64,000 nucleotides of DNA, taken from Salvator merianae. Its lineage: Eukaryota; Chordata; Lepidosauria; Squamata; Teiidae. Position numbers and translations under genes: made by a program. The stretch covers positions 59,958,456 through 60,022,455 of the forward strand of contig QVOM02000126.1 of assembly GCA_003586115.2 (NCBI GenBank), given 5' to 3'. The notes beneath the pieces are model-generated. The model ran no database searches, was not told where the DNA came from, and saw only the letters and a list, made by a program, of their open reading frames with translations. Positions 1 to 10,485 of the stretch are shown here, piece after piece; the stretch's first letter is position 1, and each line of letters starts with the position of its first letter.

Positions 1-437
1 CAATTTGCTACCAAGGCCCATTCAAGGTCATAACATTACTCATACAACTCTTAACAACCTGGGCTCCAAATATCTAAAGGATTGACTTATAAACCTGTCC
101 ATGTCTTAAGATCTCCAGGGATTATGCTACCACCCTCAGTAGTTAAAGAGGTGGGGATGCATGGAAGGGCCTTCTCAGTGATAGCCCCAATTATGGAATA
201 GCCTCCCCTTTGAGGCTGATCAGGCACCTTCATTGTACACATTTAGATATCTGGTGAAGATGCGCCTCTTCACCTTTGGCTGAGGAAACAGCTTCCCCTC
301 CTCTTTTAAGCACAGTTTGTTGTTTTAGAGAGTTTATTTTAAAATATGTTTTTATATTGGTTTTATTGTAACATGCCCTGAGACTTCCATGCATAGGGCA
401 ATATAGAAATACAAATAAATAAATAAAAACACAGCAG
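1..437 (+). mobile_element. L2/CR1-group LINE, 3' end (starts before the window)
   Basis: The first 290 bases read, with frameshifts, like the C-terminal end of a non-LTR retrotransposon ORF2: a 'LTYK' motif followed by a segment resembling 'GRAFSVIAP' near 170-210, which matches the usual 'RAFSVAAPxLWN' block. After this comes an AT-rich 3' UTR with 'catgccctgagacttccatg' near 370, then 'aaataaataaataaa' at the end. That 3' structure is typical of squamate L2/CR1-type LINEs. It is 5'-cut by the window edge and carries stops and frameshifts, so it is a dead copy. The exact family needs a repeat-library search. Confidence 0.75.
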
Positions 438-1114
438 GTTTCAAGGGGCCAAACACCTATTCCCCAAGACACCAACTGGGTACGGTCATACAAATAGGAG
501 GCAAGTCAACTTAAAACTTACGTGGATAGATCTCCCAAAAGGATACCATGGTAAATAACACAAAAGTCCCCTGAAATGTCCTGAAGGATCAACAGGGTCT
601 CATTCCTTCAACCTTCCGTGTCCCTGTTGTGCCAAAAGTCTACAGCAGAACCAAAATTTAGCCAACTCAAATGAATCCAGAAAATTAGTTGCATTTGGGC
701 AGCCGGTCTTAAAAGACATTATGGGCCACTGGACAATTATTGTCTATCTATAGAGGATGTAAGGAAGATTTTAAAAGAGTAGAAGGATCACTTCCAGTCT
801 AATACAGGCTGCTCTTCTTTCCCCTCTTAAAAGAGCAATGTATACCCATCTCAGCCATCATATAACCTCCTCAGGAAGAGTTTTGTTAGCCATGAATGGC
901 AAGGGCTAAGAAGATATTTAGACAGCTAAACATAGTCAGGTATCTTGTCCATGCCGTTGTGCTCCAGGAATTGAAGTTTAAAACATGATCATTCCACCTT
1001 CTTCACCTCAGTCAAGCTCAACCAAGCTCTTGGTGAATGCAATCATTTTTTAACCTCAAAATGATTTACAACAAAAAGCTTGTTCCAGATGCTGTTAGAT
1101 TCCAATCTTTACTT
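438..1114. other. No recognisable feature
   Basis: AT-rich sequence without an open frame of note, tandem repeat or inverted repeat that I could find. Probably old, unrecognisable repeat or unique intergenic DNA. Confidence 0.5.
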
Positions 1115-1195
1115 ACTCTGGTCAGCATGACCAAAATCATGGACAATGGAGTTGGAGTCCTATAATCTTTGGAAGGTGTGAGATTTCCACCCCTG
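1115..1195 (+). mobile_element. hAT-type MITE, right-end fragment
   Basis: The stretch has 'gttggagtcctataatctttggaagg' spread over 1150-1175 and ends in 'ttccacccctg'. This resembles the right end of common sauropsid hAT-like short elements that read 'gttgtagtccaacaacatctgg' and stop at 'ccacccctg'. No matching left end is visible, so it is a fragment. Assignment rests on my memory of the terminal motif only. Confidence 0.45.
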
Positions 1196-1199
1196 GCTT

Positions 1200-2300
1200 C
1201 ATATTATGTCTGACCTAACACACTTCAAATACAGAACAATGAAGATATTATGCCACCAAAAGCTGCCATAAATATGGTGGAACATGTTCCCTTCAATATG
1301 TGGAATACAGTCCATTTGCTGGGGAGTTAAAAGCTTTGCAATAACTGTATAAATCATTTTGGAAGTTGCATACCAAAGAGATCTTGTTTCCTGAATGCTG
1401 TAATTACTATGTGGTACTAACTTTTGAACCAGCCTGCATGGATCTAATCCCATGGTGAATGCCAGCCAGGACATTCTCCCACTCGCCCATTTAAAGGGGA
1501 AAAATCTAAAGTTGAAGAAATTCCAGTATGTATTTATTTGGACTCTTATAACTCACTTCCTATGAGTCCTATAACACTTTCTCAGTGATGTCTTATTCAT
1601 TTGTATAGAAAAAATGTCTTCAGTAATCTGCAGATTCTGTTAGCAGAGACATGACTGAGAACCCAATCAAATTCAACAGGATGCTGCCATTGTAACTAGG
1701 AAGAGGATAATGCTTTAGGCATTTTAAATGCATTTAAGAAATCGCACTGCCTAGCAGAGCTCTCAGGAATGATATAAATCAGTCTACCAGCTATCAAACT
1801 TAATCAGATCAAATTGTGTCCCTTCTTTTCAAAACCACCAATGTTCCATTCCACCAGCTGCTCACCAAATGCAAGGAAAATAGATGTTGAACGTATCACA
1901 GCTAAACATCCTTAGATGTATTTAAAATTGACCTCTGATAGTCACGTTGACAAGGATGTTTTACTTATTAAAACATTAAAATAAAATAAAATAACTTTTG
2001 GGCAAGACTGAATGTCTTCCCTTCCCAAATCCTGTTAGGCGGATTCCATAAGACTCCCTTATCTCGGAGGCTATGGCTGTTTTGGCACTTACTACGCTAG
2101 CACAGACTGAGTTATCTATTATCAGATAACTTCCCTAAGGTGATACTAGCTGTTGCTAAATTTCTATCTATTGCTATTATACTTAGGAAAAAGATATTGG
2201 CCCTGTGATTTTTCTTGATTTTAACATGGTTATATCTGGAGACTGTATTTATCATCTGTTGCACCTAATTAACCTATTTGAAGTTTTCTTCTTTTACCAA
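1200..2300. other. No recognisable feature
   Basis: AT-rich DNA with a short 'aaaataaaataaaataa' run near 1978-1994. Nothing else is supported. Confidence 0.5.
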
Positions 2301-2417
2301 AGGCTCTTTTCACATTTCCCACCTCGGAACGGTCGAATCTGAAACAGCGTCTGGGTGCAAATGGAATGTTCCAGCAGTCAGTGTGGAACATTTCCTAAGG
2401 TAAGAGTGAAAAGGCCT
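2301..2417. mobile_element. Short MITE related to the GGGCCTGTTCGCAC family
   Basis: A 117-bp element begins 'aggctcttttcac' and ends 'gtgaaaaggcct', an imperfect terminal inverted repeat of about 12 bp. The inside holds 'aatgttcc' and 'ggaacatt' motifs like those near the left ends of the copies at 18948 and 26063. It contains an exon-like arrangement (pyrimidine tract, 'aaag', 'taag|gtaagag') that I consider accidental. I saw no matching target duplication. Confidence 0.5.
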
Positions 2418-2829
2418 TTAATTTTATCTATAACCATAGAAATTGCTTTGTTTATATTTAACATGTAATAATTCTCAGAAATACAGTAATACAAATCAGG
2501 CAGCACAATCAAATCCTGATTTCAGAGACTTGCCACATCACTTAAATTGTTTCTTTCCTTTGGAAATGTGCACTGAAGTATCCAAGTCTTCTTATCATGG
2601 CCCTAAGTTATGCTCCCAAAGTTATAGAGAGGAAGCATATAAACAATTACTTTGTTGAAACCAAACAAATCTGCACTGGATCAGTGTCTGGATGGGTGAT
2701 CCCTAGAAGTCACATAGATATTCTATTTTTGGTATGTAAGGAGCTGATTTATAAAAATGTAGGAAAATATTTATTAAAACAAGCTCCAGCAACCCATATT
2801 TATAAGTCTCCTAGGTTATTTCAGGATGG

Positions 2830-3037
2830 GGTGAAAACACTGAAGCCCTACAGGGACTGCATTGGGATTGCCAGACATTCCCATGGTCTTCCCAACATAA
2901 TGCTGTTTCTGGGACTCTGAATAATCACAACACCTTTCCGGGAGAACCAGCAGTAATACTGGGTTTCCCAAGGTAGTTTCACTTACAAACTGTCTGGTGA
3001 GCTTTCCTAACTGGGAACTTCCTGATGCTTGTGAAGC

Positions 3038-3071
<34 letters not shown>

Positions 3072-3265
3072 AGGCACATACCAGTGACCTCCAGGAAATT
3101 CCCAGCAAGGAAATATTACAAGGACCTAACCAGATATGTAGCTGAATAAAACTATACCAGGGGAGCCCTGGTATGTCTAGCAAGTCATGGAAAGTGCAGT
3201 GCCAGGCTCCTTTTTATATTCTGCTTTGCCCCTTACTGTCTGGAGGTAGCCCTAGACCTTTTACT
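2830..3265 (+). repeat. Dispersed ~0.4-kb repeat, copy 1 (sister copy at 26790-27270)
   Basis: Several blocks match the copy at 26790-27270 in the same order and orientation: a 'cttcccaa' block, a 'gggaacttc...gatgcttgtgaa' block, 'ttcccagcaaggaaa' near 3101, and a block running from 'ttttatattctgctttgcc' to 'tagccctag' near 3251. Here a GA microsatellite has expanded inside it. I could not define termini, coding content or class. It may be a non-autonomous DNA transposon. Confidence 0.55.
3040..3070. repeat. (GA)n microsatellite
   Basis: A pure GA dinucleotide run of about 31 bp within the dispersed repeat that surrounds it. Confidence 0.95.
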
Positions 3266-3269
3266 ATTT

Positions 3270-4134
3270 GAATAGCACTAAGGGCTCGGAATATGAAAAA
3301 TCTAGTTTCAATGCCTGGCTTTTCTGGTTCAAAAGCCAGAAGTCTGCCAACAAATCTGGATTCATGGAACCTTGAAAAAAAATCTTCAAGAGAGGAAACT
3401 TTTAATGTTCTAAATTAAAACAAACAAATATAACTGACATAACTATCAGCAGAGAGCTTCCAATAGATCTGATAGTTGAAAATCTGGCCTATGAGAAAGT
3501 TGTAGGTCAATTCTTCCAAGGTTTCTTCATGAGTAGACTTGCTACCTTGTACAGATAGATCCAAAATCCTGATGACTTTTCAGTCTCTGCAAAAACTTTC
3601 AGTTCTTTCACATATTTCTTTTACTTTGCTCCCTTTAATTAATTGCATAGCTGCTACAATCACTGTTGATACAAAAGGGTGGTATACAACATCTTGCCAC
3701 CTGAGATGAGAACTGCAATGATGCCCCCCCATTCTCCTTTGCTTGTGTGAAAACTTTGAAAGATCTCTGTTTTCTATTCTTCCTGTTTTAATTCACTGGT
3801 AGTGCTCTGTTGCTATGCTCCTCAATAAGAAAGCCTTTTGAGAAGGCTTTCTCAATATTCCTTTTGAGAAAGCCTGCTGTTGTGAAAGTTTTTTCATTGA
3901 TAATAAAAATTTATGGTGCCTTTTTGACAAAAAATGAAAATAACAGTTTTCAATGTTGCCATTTTGTTTGAATGCAAACAGTGGCAACATTTGATTTCCA
4001 GGAAAATGAATGTAAAAAAAAAAAAATGTGCACATTCCTACTAATAATTTCCATCTGCACCAGACAGAGTATAATCCAGTTCAGGAGGCTCCTGAACTGG
4101 ATCACTGGTGGTCCTCAGTATTGAGGATTACTGG
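3270..4134. other. Mostly featureless; one small perfect hairpin
   Basis: AT-rich stretch with no gene. At 3828-3852 there is a perfect 10-bp stem (agaaagcctt / aaggctttct) with a 5-base loop, followed by a partial repeat of the same motif. A poly-A run lies at about 4014-4025. I assign no function. Confidence 0.5.
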
Positions 4135-4410
4135 TGTACTAACTTAAGTCTGGATCACATAGATGTGCAGAAGGCACACATCTTCATTTCTGAGCTACTG
4201 GAGGAGCCATTTTGGTAGTGCAACAAAGTACATCACCAAACTGGGTACTCTAGGAACTTTGAGGTTAGGAACTTTAATTCCTAGCCATCAGAGCTGTCAG
4301 AGGCTGGCTCTGAAACTCATGTGAGCTTCAGGGCCAGTGCAGGAGTTAGGAGCAAGTTCCAGCCTTGCCACGATCTGGACCGGGGACATCACTAGGTCTG
4401 GACCCAGTGA
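4135..4410 (+). mobile_element. Partial copy of the 'GGGCATTTCTGCAC' MITE interior
   Basis: The order of motifs resembles the copies at 8055, 15415 and 40430: a transcription-neutral block with 'agaaggcacacatc', 'tttggtagtgc', 'ggaacttta...ctagccatcagag', 'ggctctgaaactcat' and 'cttcagggccagtg'. The similarity is patchy and the termini are missing, so this is an old fragment. Confidence 0.4.
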
Positions 4411-4499
4411 TCAGGTTCACAGCTAATAAGTGCAGAAATGCCCTCATAACCAAATCCCTGGCTGAAGAGATAGGACTTCACCAGACATCAAAGCATGAA

Positions 4500-4705
4500 C
4501 AAAGTTGTTGCTGACCCCTTTTTACTTCCTTGACATAAGATCTTTTAACAGCACCTTCTTTTCTGCATTAAGTTTCAGTTCATTGTTCCACATCCAACCC
4601 ATTGCAACCTCCAGGCACTGGGCAAGCACCTGAACTGCCTCTCCTGACTCAGATGGAGTAGAGAGATAGAGCTGGGTGTCATCAGCATATTGGTCACATC
4701 TTACT
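4500..4705 (-). mobile_element. L2/CR1-group LINE fragment, reverse-transcriptase YADD block
   Basis: On the minus strand this reads 'DQYADDTQLYLSTPSESGEA' followed by 'LAQCLEVAMGWM', the classic catalytic YADD box of an L2/CR1-type reverse transcriptase and its downstream helix. The YADD codons are at 4689-4678. The family matches the plus-strand LINE at 27300-29905. It is probably the downstream part of the same insertion as 5315-5735, with most of the intervening sequence lost or replaced. The frame is broken, so it is not functional. Confidence 0.75.
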
Positions 4706-5000
4706 CCAAGGCTGTATCAGACAGGGTAAAGGTGGCTGCTGCAGGGAAAATCTGAAACATAAAATGCAGAAAAAATAAATAAAAATCAACTGCATCCTGA
4801 AGTCTCTGTTTGTGTGTTCCCTTCCCAGACAGGAACTCATCACTCTCAAGATAACTCATTGTTTGGATCAGATGGTGTGGGAAGCTATGGGGGCTCCTGT
4901 AGCCAATCACAGCCTGGAAATGGCTTCTAGGGACAGTCAGTCAATCAGGGAGCCAGAAAGCTGGGCTGACAGTGGCCTATGTGCAGTGAGCACTTGTTGC

Positions 5001-5306
5001 TATGAAGAGGAAGAAGAAGAAGAAGAACTTGGTTTTTATACCCCGCTTTTCTCGGCCGAAGCTGACTCAAAGCGGCTTACAAGGTTTTTTTTCACCCGAA
5101 GGCTTACATCTGTCTATCTTCCGCATCACACAATGTGATGCTCCCTATTCATCTACTTGCAATTACTTGCTTTTGAACAGCTAGGTTGGCTGGAGCTAGA
5201 GACCAGTAGAGGGTGCTCATCCCCTCTACACGGCAGACAGGGGCCTCAAACTCTGATCCTCCTATTGAAAGATCAGTGCCTTAGCCTTCTGTGCCACCGT
5301 GCCTCC
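5001..5306 (-). mobile_element. tRNA-derived SINE with LINE-type 3' tail
   Basis: Read on the minus strand from 5306, the element starts 'ggaggcacggtggcacagaa', has an A-box-like stretch, and a B-box-like 'ggatcagagtttgaggcc', so the head looks like a tRNA-derived pol III promoter. The tail reads 'taagccgctttgagtcag', then 'gcggggtataaaaacc', then (TTC)n, which resembles the L2/CR1 LINE 3' ends in this window. It sits between two pieces of a minus-strand LINE. This layout is typical of squamate SINEs. Head and tail are both recognisable; I did not confirm target duplications. Confidence 0.75.
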
Positions 5307-5314
5307 AGACTTCA

Positions 5315-5735
5315 ACACAAATGAACAGCAATGTGAGATAGAATGGTATTGAAAGTTGATGTGAGATTAAGGAGAACTAACAGATTGCTCTTTCCCTCTC
5401 CTTCTCCTGGCACAAGTCAATATCATGGTGACCAAGGCAGATTCAGTCTTAGCCTGAAGTCAATGCAGATTCAGTGCCAGGCCTGAAGTGCCATTGGAAT
5501 GAATCTCAATAATCTCTTTCATCCAAGTATTCCTGCAGTTAGATCACTACCACCCTCTCAAGCTCCTTGCCCAAAACAGGGAGGCTAGCAATAGGGCAAT
5601 AGTTATTTAACGCTTCTGGGTACAGAAAGATCCTCTTGACAAGTGGGTACAACCACTGCTTCCTTAAGGGCAGCTGGTACCACTCCTTCCTGCAATGTGG
5701 CATTTATCATTCTCTGGACCCACCCAGCCATTCTA
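5315..5735 (-). mobile_element. L2/CR1-group LINE fragment, N-terminal reverse transcriptase
   Basis: The minus strand translates, with stops, to 'NYCPIASLPVLGKELERVVV', the conserved 'NYRPIANLPFLGKVLEKVV' block at the start of the L2/CR1 reverse transcriptase. This is followed by 'TESALVTMI', equivalent to the usual 'TETALVxLxDD', and then a degraded 'LLDLSAAFDT'-like part. It lies upstream (in LINE sense) of the YADD fragment at 4500-4705, with the SINE between them. Stops and gaps show a dead copy. Confidence 0.75.
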
Positions 5736-5739
5736 CTTT

Positions 5740-5869
5740 TATTAGCTTTTATTAGTCATGATGGGCAACACTCAAGTAAACAGGTGGTTGGGCAAACCTC
5801 AACAAAAGATAAGAGATAAATAGAGAGACAGACAGACTTCGTTCTCTATGGCTACATCTCTACCACAGG
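5740..5869. other. Spacer without recognisable feature
   Basis: AT-rich sequence with a short 'gagagacagacagac' run. Nothing further is supported. Confidence 0.4.
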
Positions 5870-6180
5870 AAATTACAATTCCTTAAGGGCAGGAGCAGTT
5901 GCTTCTCTCCCAGAGGCAAAGCATATGGACTCTGTGTTTCACAAAGGCAGCACAGGTGTATTTTTCAATTTGCCAGAAAGAGTCCCAGAAGTCAGCCATT
6001 TTCAGTGCATTGAAAAAGACATTGGGGCACTTGTATAGCCACCAGGTATCCACAAGGCAGCAGCTGGTGCCATCAGATGTTCTTTTTCCTACACTGTGAG
6101 AATGACACCTCCAAGGGTGTTTGCTGATCTGCGTGCCCAGGAGTGCCACTGGGATGTGGATATTGCACCCTTTGGGCCTT
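5870..6180 (+). repeat. Possible member of the 'AAGTCAGCCATTTT' dispersed family
   Basis: Contains 'agaagtcagccattttcag' at about 5987-6005, the core motif shared with 20580-20830 and 49940-50089. Similarity outside this core is weak, so the boundaries are rough. Two short open frames here on opposite strands show no protein similarity that I recognise. Confidence 0.4.
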
Positions 6181-7539
6181 CGCTAAGCATGCATTAAGTC
6201 AGATGTGGAAGCAGCCTGTATGTCTTGTTTATTGGGCTGCTAACATGATGGTCGACACACCGTCTCTTGCTGCTTCCTCAAAGGAGTACCATATTTAAGT
6301 ATTTACTAGGATCAAAGAAGAAAGAGCAGGTTTTTTTCCAGCTGAGTGAGAGTGACTGAAACAAAAGCTATTTCAGGAGGAAATTTAGGAATGGACAACC
6401 AGCATATCTCATACTGTAAGAACCAGTGTCTGGGAGAGATAGCTAATGTATTCAATATTTGATTGAAAGCGTTATTACACTGGGATATCTAAAGAAAAAT
6501 GTTGCAAATAACTGAGATGCAAATTCATTAAGGAAAAGCACAAACAGGAAGAACTTGTTGGTGCGTTTGTATGTCTTGTGCATAGTAATAATATCCACTA
6601 TATTCATAAGATGGTAAGAAGTTTTTGGCTTTCCAGAAGCTGCTGGATGACTTCTCCATCATTCTTGGTCATTGGTCATGCTGTCTGTGGTTGATGAGAA
6701 CTGGAGTTCACCAAAATCTGGAGGACCACAAATTGTCCCTCTTGGTAAACAGTTGGGTAATAAGCAGCTGAAAGAATTAGACAGTGTCAGATTCCACTTG
6801 CAGTCATCTTGAGGTCTGCTCTGAAAAGTGAGGGTGAATGGCATATGGAGAGAAGAATTTTGCAGAGCATTTCTGTGCTGCCTAAGAGAGGGCAATAACA
6901 TTTATGTTCTGAACAATACGGAAGAATGATTTTGAAGTTATGAAAACCAAGAAAACATGTGGAAAGGAAGGATAGGAAGAGTATAAAAAAAAGAAAGAAA
7001 GAAAGAAAACCACCGACATACCCTTAAGGAAGAAAGGTAAAGAGAGAGGGGTGGTGAAGCTCGCCTTTTGTTTCTGGAAAATTGTGCATTCATTTCTATA
7101 TCAGCACAGCAGATCAGGAGAGCAATTTCCTTTGTGAAGCTAATTCAGTGTGTTCCCAAACAATGAACTCTGTAATACCATGTCATTAATGAAAATGATC
7201 ACTTTCAATTTGTTCTGCACATGTAGGAGAAAGAAGCAGGGGGGAGAGAAATGAACAATACACTTTTTGTGTAGCTTTGACTTGTCCAACCAGAATATGT
7301 ACAACATATAAGGCTAGGATTCTAAGTTCTTTTACCTGCAGGTAAGCCCCATCAAAGGCAGCCAGGTTTACCTCCAAAAATCACATTCATAAGATCAGAA
7401 CAGAAAGGCGTACAAGCTTGTCTCTTCACTTTTTTTTGTTTTTTTGCACGTTAATGCATGCCTAATACTTATAAGGCTCCCGGAGTTCAATGCACTCAGT
7501 CCTAAATGTATCTCTCAATGTACCCCCCAAGGACTGACT
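6181..7539. other. No gene; short (GAAA)n run
   Basis: AT-rich sequence with a GAAA microsatellite of about 26 bp at 6984-7009. No coding or structural signal stood out elsewhere. Confidence 0.5.
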
Positions 7540-7640
7540 TATTCTGATTGACTGGTTGGTTGATTTGTTTAAAACATTTCTATGCCTCTTCTTATAAAAA
7601 TCTCAAAATGGTTTACAAAAATATTCTTTAAAAAAAAAGT
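7540..7640 (-). mobile_element. LINE/SINE 3'-tail fragment
   Basis: 'aaaacatttctatgcc' followed by 'ataaaaatctcaaaatggtt' and 'tacaaaa' is the reverse complement of the common 'taaaccgc...ggcatagaaat' 3' end of squamate L2/CR1 LINEs and their SINEs. Only the tail is present. Confidence 0.5.
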
Positions 7641-8054
7641 AAAAATAAGTAAAATGATGCAAGAAATTAAAAGCACATTAGAAATCAGGTGCATGGGGGA
7701 GTGTGAAACAATCATTCATACAGGGAATCATGGGATATGTCTTAGGTAGACTTACAAAAGACAGTTGCAACTGTAAGTGCTTCACAAACCATGAGATGGC
7801 ATTCTATATTCTGTGGGACACAGAGAGGACCTGCTTGATTGACTAGTACTTAAAGCTTCTGGGCTGCAGCAGAATAAATTTTAAAGGGTTAGGGTTGCTA
7901 TATATTATGAAGCATGTGCTTCTTATTGTTTACAATGGTATGTCACTCTACTTCCACTCATGCAGTTATATATAATAACTAATGATGATACGTTTAGCCC
8001 CTCTTATGGCAATAGGCAGTACCTTGCACTGTTGAGGTCAAAGATCACACCCAC

Positions 8055-8540
8055 TAAGAGCCTTTCAACACTTGCCAATAATTCAAGACAAAAGGGGGTC
8101 TACGGACCTCCCTTCCACATGCTGGTGTTATTTAAGGTAGGGCCCTCCCCCTCCTGGTATGCTCCATCCATGCAGGATGAAGCATAAACTGGGCTAGAAT
8201 GCCCAAAATGGCATCCGATCCAGTCTAGTAGCATACTAGGGAGTGGTAAACCAGATCACAGAGGCATGTGGATAGCATGTCTTGTTGATTCAGTATACCA
8301 TGGGGGACCTATTTTGCTGATATGGCTCCCCTGGGAGCTCCAAAAGTCAAGACATTTTGTTCCTGACCTTCAGAGCATTTGGTGTCACCCTGCACCAGCT
8401 CTGAAGCTAACACCAGCTTCAGAGCCAGTGTGGGGGCGTGGGCATAGACCAGGCTGGACCGATGCAGATGACCTTGCTAAATGCTAGGACCAATCCATCC
8501 CAGCTTGGGAAGGATTGTCTGTCCTGTCCTGGATAGTAGG
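8055..8540 (+). mobile_element. Non-autonomous DNA element, 'GGGCATTTCTGCAC' family interior
   Basis: This copy shares ordered blocks with 15415-15890, 40430-41432 and, inverted, 48362-48764. They include 'gggtctacggacctccctt', 'tggtatgctccatcca', 'gcccaaaatggcatcc', 'cacagaggcatgtgg', 'ctccaaaagtcaagac' and a GC-richer 'cttcagagccagtg' block. No transposase is encoded. Termini are not clear here, while the 48362 copy shows them. Confidence 0.6.
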
Positions 8541-8774
8541 TAGAGAGTACAAAAATGGCCTAAGAGCTCATTGTCAGCATACCCAGAGCAGAACTGAAAA
8601 GGCCTGTTTTTTACTTAATGGATGGTTGCAGCTCTACTCAGCTCAACACATCATTTACTTCAGATGGAGAAAACCAGAAGAGAAGATACATAAATGTGCT
8701 CCTTATTTATGTAGGCATGTAAGTATGTAAAAACATTTTACTGGATTAAATAAATGTATGTGTACAGCACTTCA

Positions 8775-8870
8775 TGTCATTTTTTAAATAAATTTATATC
8801 ACCACCCAATAACCTACATTTTCTGGTGGGCTTTCAGAACAATTTAAAAATAAAATAAAGCATTGTTCCT
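8775..8870 (-). mobile_element. LINE/SINE 3'-tail fragment
   Basis: 'ttttttaaataaatttatat' followed by 'caccacccaataacctacat' is the reverse complement of an AT-rich LINE 3' end with its (ATTT)n tail. The fragment is short. Confidence 0.45.
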
Positions 8871-8898
8871 AAAAACAGACAAGTAGCATTTAAAAAGT

Positions 8899-8926
8899 AA
8901 AGGGAGGGAGGGAGGGAGGGAGGGGA

Positions 8927-8957
<31 letters not shown>

Positions 8958-9048
8958 GGAGGGAGGGAGGGAGGGAGGGAGGAAGGAAGGAAGGAAGGAA
9001 GGAAGGAAGGAAGGAAGGAAGGAAGGAAGGAAGGAAGGAAGGAAGGAG
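8899..9048. repeat. 150-bp pure purine tract (GGGA/GAAA/GGAA)n
   Basis: An uninterrupted purine run on the plus strand is built of blocks: (GGGA)n, (GAAA)n, (GGGA)n, then a long (GGAA)n. Long poly-serine/proline open frames on the opposite strand are a by-product of the repeat. Such homopurine-homopyrimidine tracts can form triplex DNA and vary in length between individuals. Confidence 0.97.
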
Positions 9049-9049
9049 T

Positions 9050-9838
9050 GGGCACAGATATGTGACCACTGTTTGTCTAACCTCACTCTTTTGATCCTGA
9101 CTATATTTACTTAATGTATACAACTCAACAGAAGTCTCTCATCCTGCAAACCTCCTTTGCTTGGTAAGATTTCTCTCCCAGGATTCCATCTCTTTGCTAT
9201 GCTAGATCATGAGGTTCTCAAACAAAATTTAATGTAGGTAGGAGAGACTAGGAGAAAAGGAGAGCAAGAGGGAGAATAGATGGAACCATGAAAGGAGAAA
9301 GAAAGTTCAGTATTGAATTCTGGCATAGGTAACCTGTTTGTCCCCATCAACCTGCTGGGAAAGGCAGTAAGACAAGATTTGCATGGGCCAAAATCATGCC
9401 ATGGGACTGCTCAAAGGGCATAGGGACTACTCATCCCCACATGCATAGAGCAAACATCCTGCTATGCGGCTGGAAAGTGCTGCCAGAAGTGCCTTCTCTC
9501 CAGAGCAGAAAAAGCACTCTGACAGTGTTTTCTTCCACTCTGCCACCCCACTATCACTGCCTTGTGAGCCTAGCTGGAAGCACCTCCAATAGTCTGAAAA
9601 GCATGAGCCAGTTATGGAAGGCACAAAAAATGGCCAACTTCAGTAGCCACTTCATGCACCTTCCAAAAGGGTCCTTGGAAGAAACATCAGATCTGCTCTT
9701 TTCACTGCACTGCAAGGCATCGTGCAGATCCTGCTCTAATGCCTAAAAGATGAAACAGTCTCCTCCTCAGCCAACATGTTTTTACATCTATTCCTTTGAG
9801 AAAGATTTTGACTCATGCAGTTACATCCTAGAGGGACT
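9050..9838. other. No gene; weak dispersed-repeat similarity
   Basis: The 9396-9746 open frame (116 codons) is not recognisable. Around 9615-9650, 'ggaaggcacaaaaaatggcc' resembles the core of the 'AAGTCAGCCATTTT' family, so it may be an old copy. Otherwise nothing is supported. Confidence 0.45.
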
Positions 9839-9846
9839 ATTTAGAG

Positions 9847-10039
9847 CAGTGGTCTCCAACTTTTTTTGCACCAGGGACCGGCTTCAAGCAAGACCATTTT
9901 TTCATGGCCTGGCAGGGCGGGATGGGGGTGGGGCAGGGGCAGGGGCGGGGCTTTGCAGTGTTTAGTGCTGGTCTGCGGCAGTGGTGCGGACTGGCAAAAA
10001 AAACCCACTGGTCCGCGGACCGGTGGTTGGGGACCCCTG
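9847..10039. mobile_element. hAT MITE with CAGNGGTCYCCAAC ends and 8-bp target duplication
   Basis: A 193-bp element starts 'cagtggtctccaac' and ends 'gttggggacccctg', an inverted repeat of 14 bp with 2 mismatches. It is flanked by 'atttagag' (9839-9846) and 'atttagaa' (10040-10047), a 7-of-8 target duplication, as expected for hAT transposons. Both ends carry 'gggaccgg'/'ccgcggaccggt' subterminal motifs. The interior has a strong G-run array at 9915-9950. No transposase is present. Confidence 0.85.
9915..9950 (+). other. G-quadruplex-forming motif
   Basis: Seven runs of three to five Gs separated by one or two bases occur inside the hAT MITE. This fits the standard G4 motif more than once over. 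It is a sequence prediction only. Confidence 0.7.
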
Positions 10040-10059
10040 ATTTAGAAGGATAACATGGT

Positions 10060-10485
10060 TCATAGTATCTGTGGTTGCTGAAAGCAGGAGAAGTACACAG
10101 AAAGCAGGAGTAATCCAATCATGGATTACTGCTTTATCATAGCAGAGGGGCTTGCATAGCTCAATAAAACTATGAGCTATGGTATGAAAAGACACCCAAG
10201 ATGGACAGTTCATAGTGGAAAGTTCTGACAAAAGGTGATCTACTGGAGAAAGAAATGACAAACCATGACAGTATCCTTGCCAAGAAAATCCCATGGACAG
10301 TACCAAAAGGCTAAGATATGGCACCAGTAGATGAGCCTCTTGGATTGAAAGGTGTGTAATACATTACCAGGGAAGAGTAGAGGGCAATTACAAGTAGCTC
10401 CAGAAGCAGCTGGACCAAAGCCAAAAGGACACTCAGCTGTGGATGTGTTGGTAGTGAAATGAAAGTCAGAAGTGAAATGCAAGGG
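10060..10485 (+). mobile_element. Bov-B (RTE) LINE, 5' region (or related Sauria SINE)
   Basis: Phrases typical of the Bov-B 5' region occur in order: 'cacccaagatggacagttca', 'gttctgacaaaaggtgatct', 'cttgccaagaaaatcccatg', and 'ggaccaaagccaaaaggaca' followed by 'ctcagctgtggatg'. The sequence then jumps to the linker upstream of the reverse transcriptase, so most of the endonuclease region is gone. The squamate Sauria SINE shares ends with Bov-B, so the first part could be such a SINE, though the continuation at 10486 argues for a LINE. Confidence 0.6.

Noticed and set aside
2315..2405. Exon-like stretch with pyrimidine tract and 'taag|gtaagag' donor
   Set aside because: The segment lies exactly within a 117-bp MITE with inverted ends, and the open frame encodes nothing recognisable.
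3828..3852. Hairpin resembling a bacterial terminator
   Set aside because: The context is vertebrate genomic DNA, and no transcript end or T-run supports termination.
8834..9123. Serine/proline-rich minus-strand frames
   Set aside because: By-product of the purine tract at 8899-9048.
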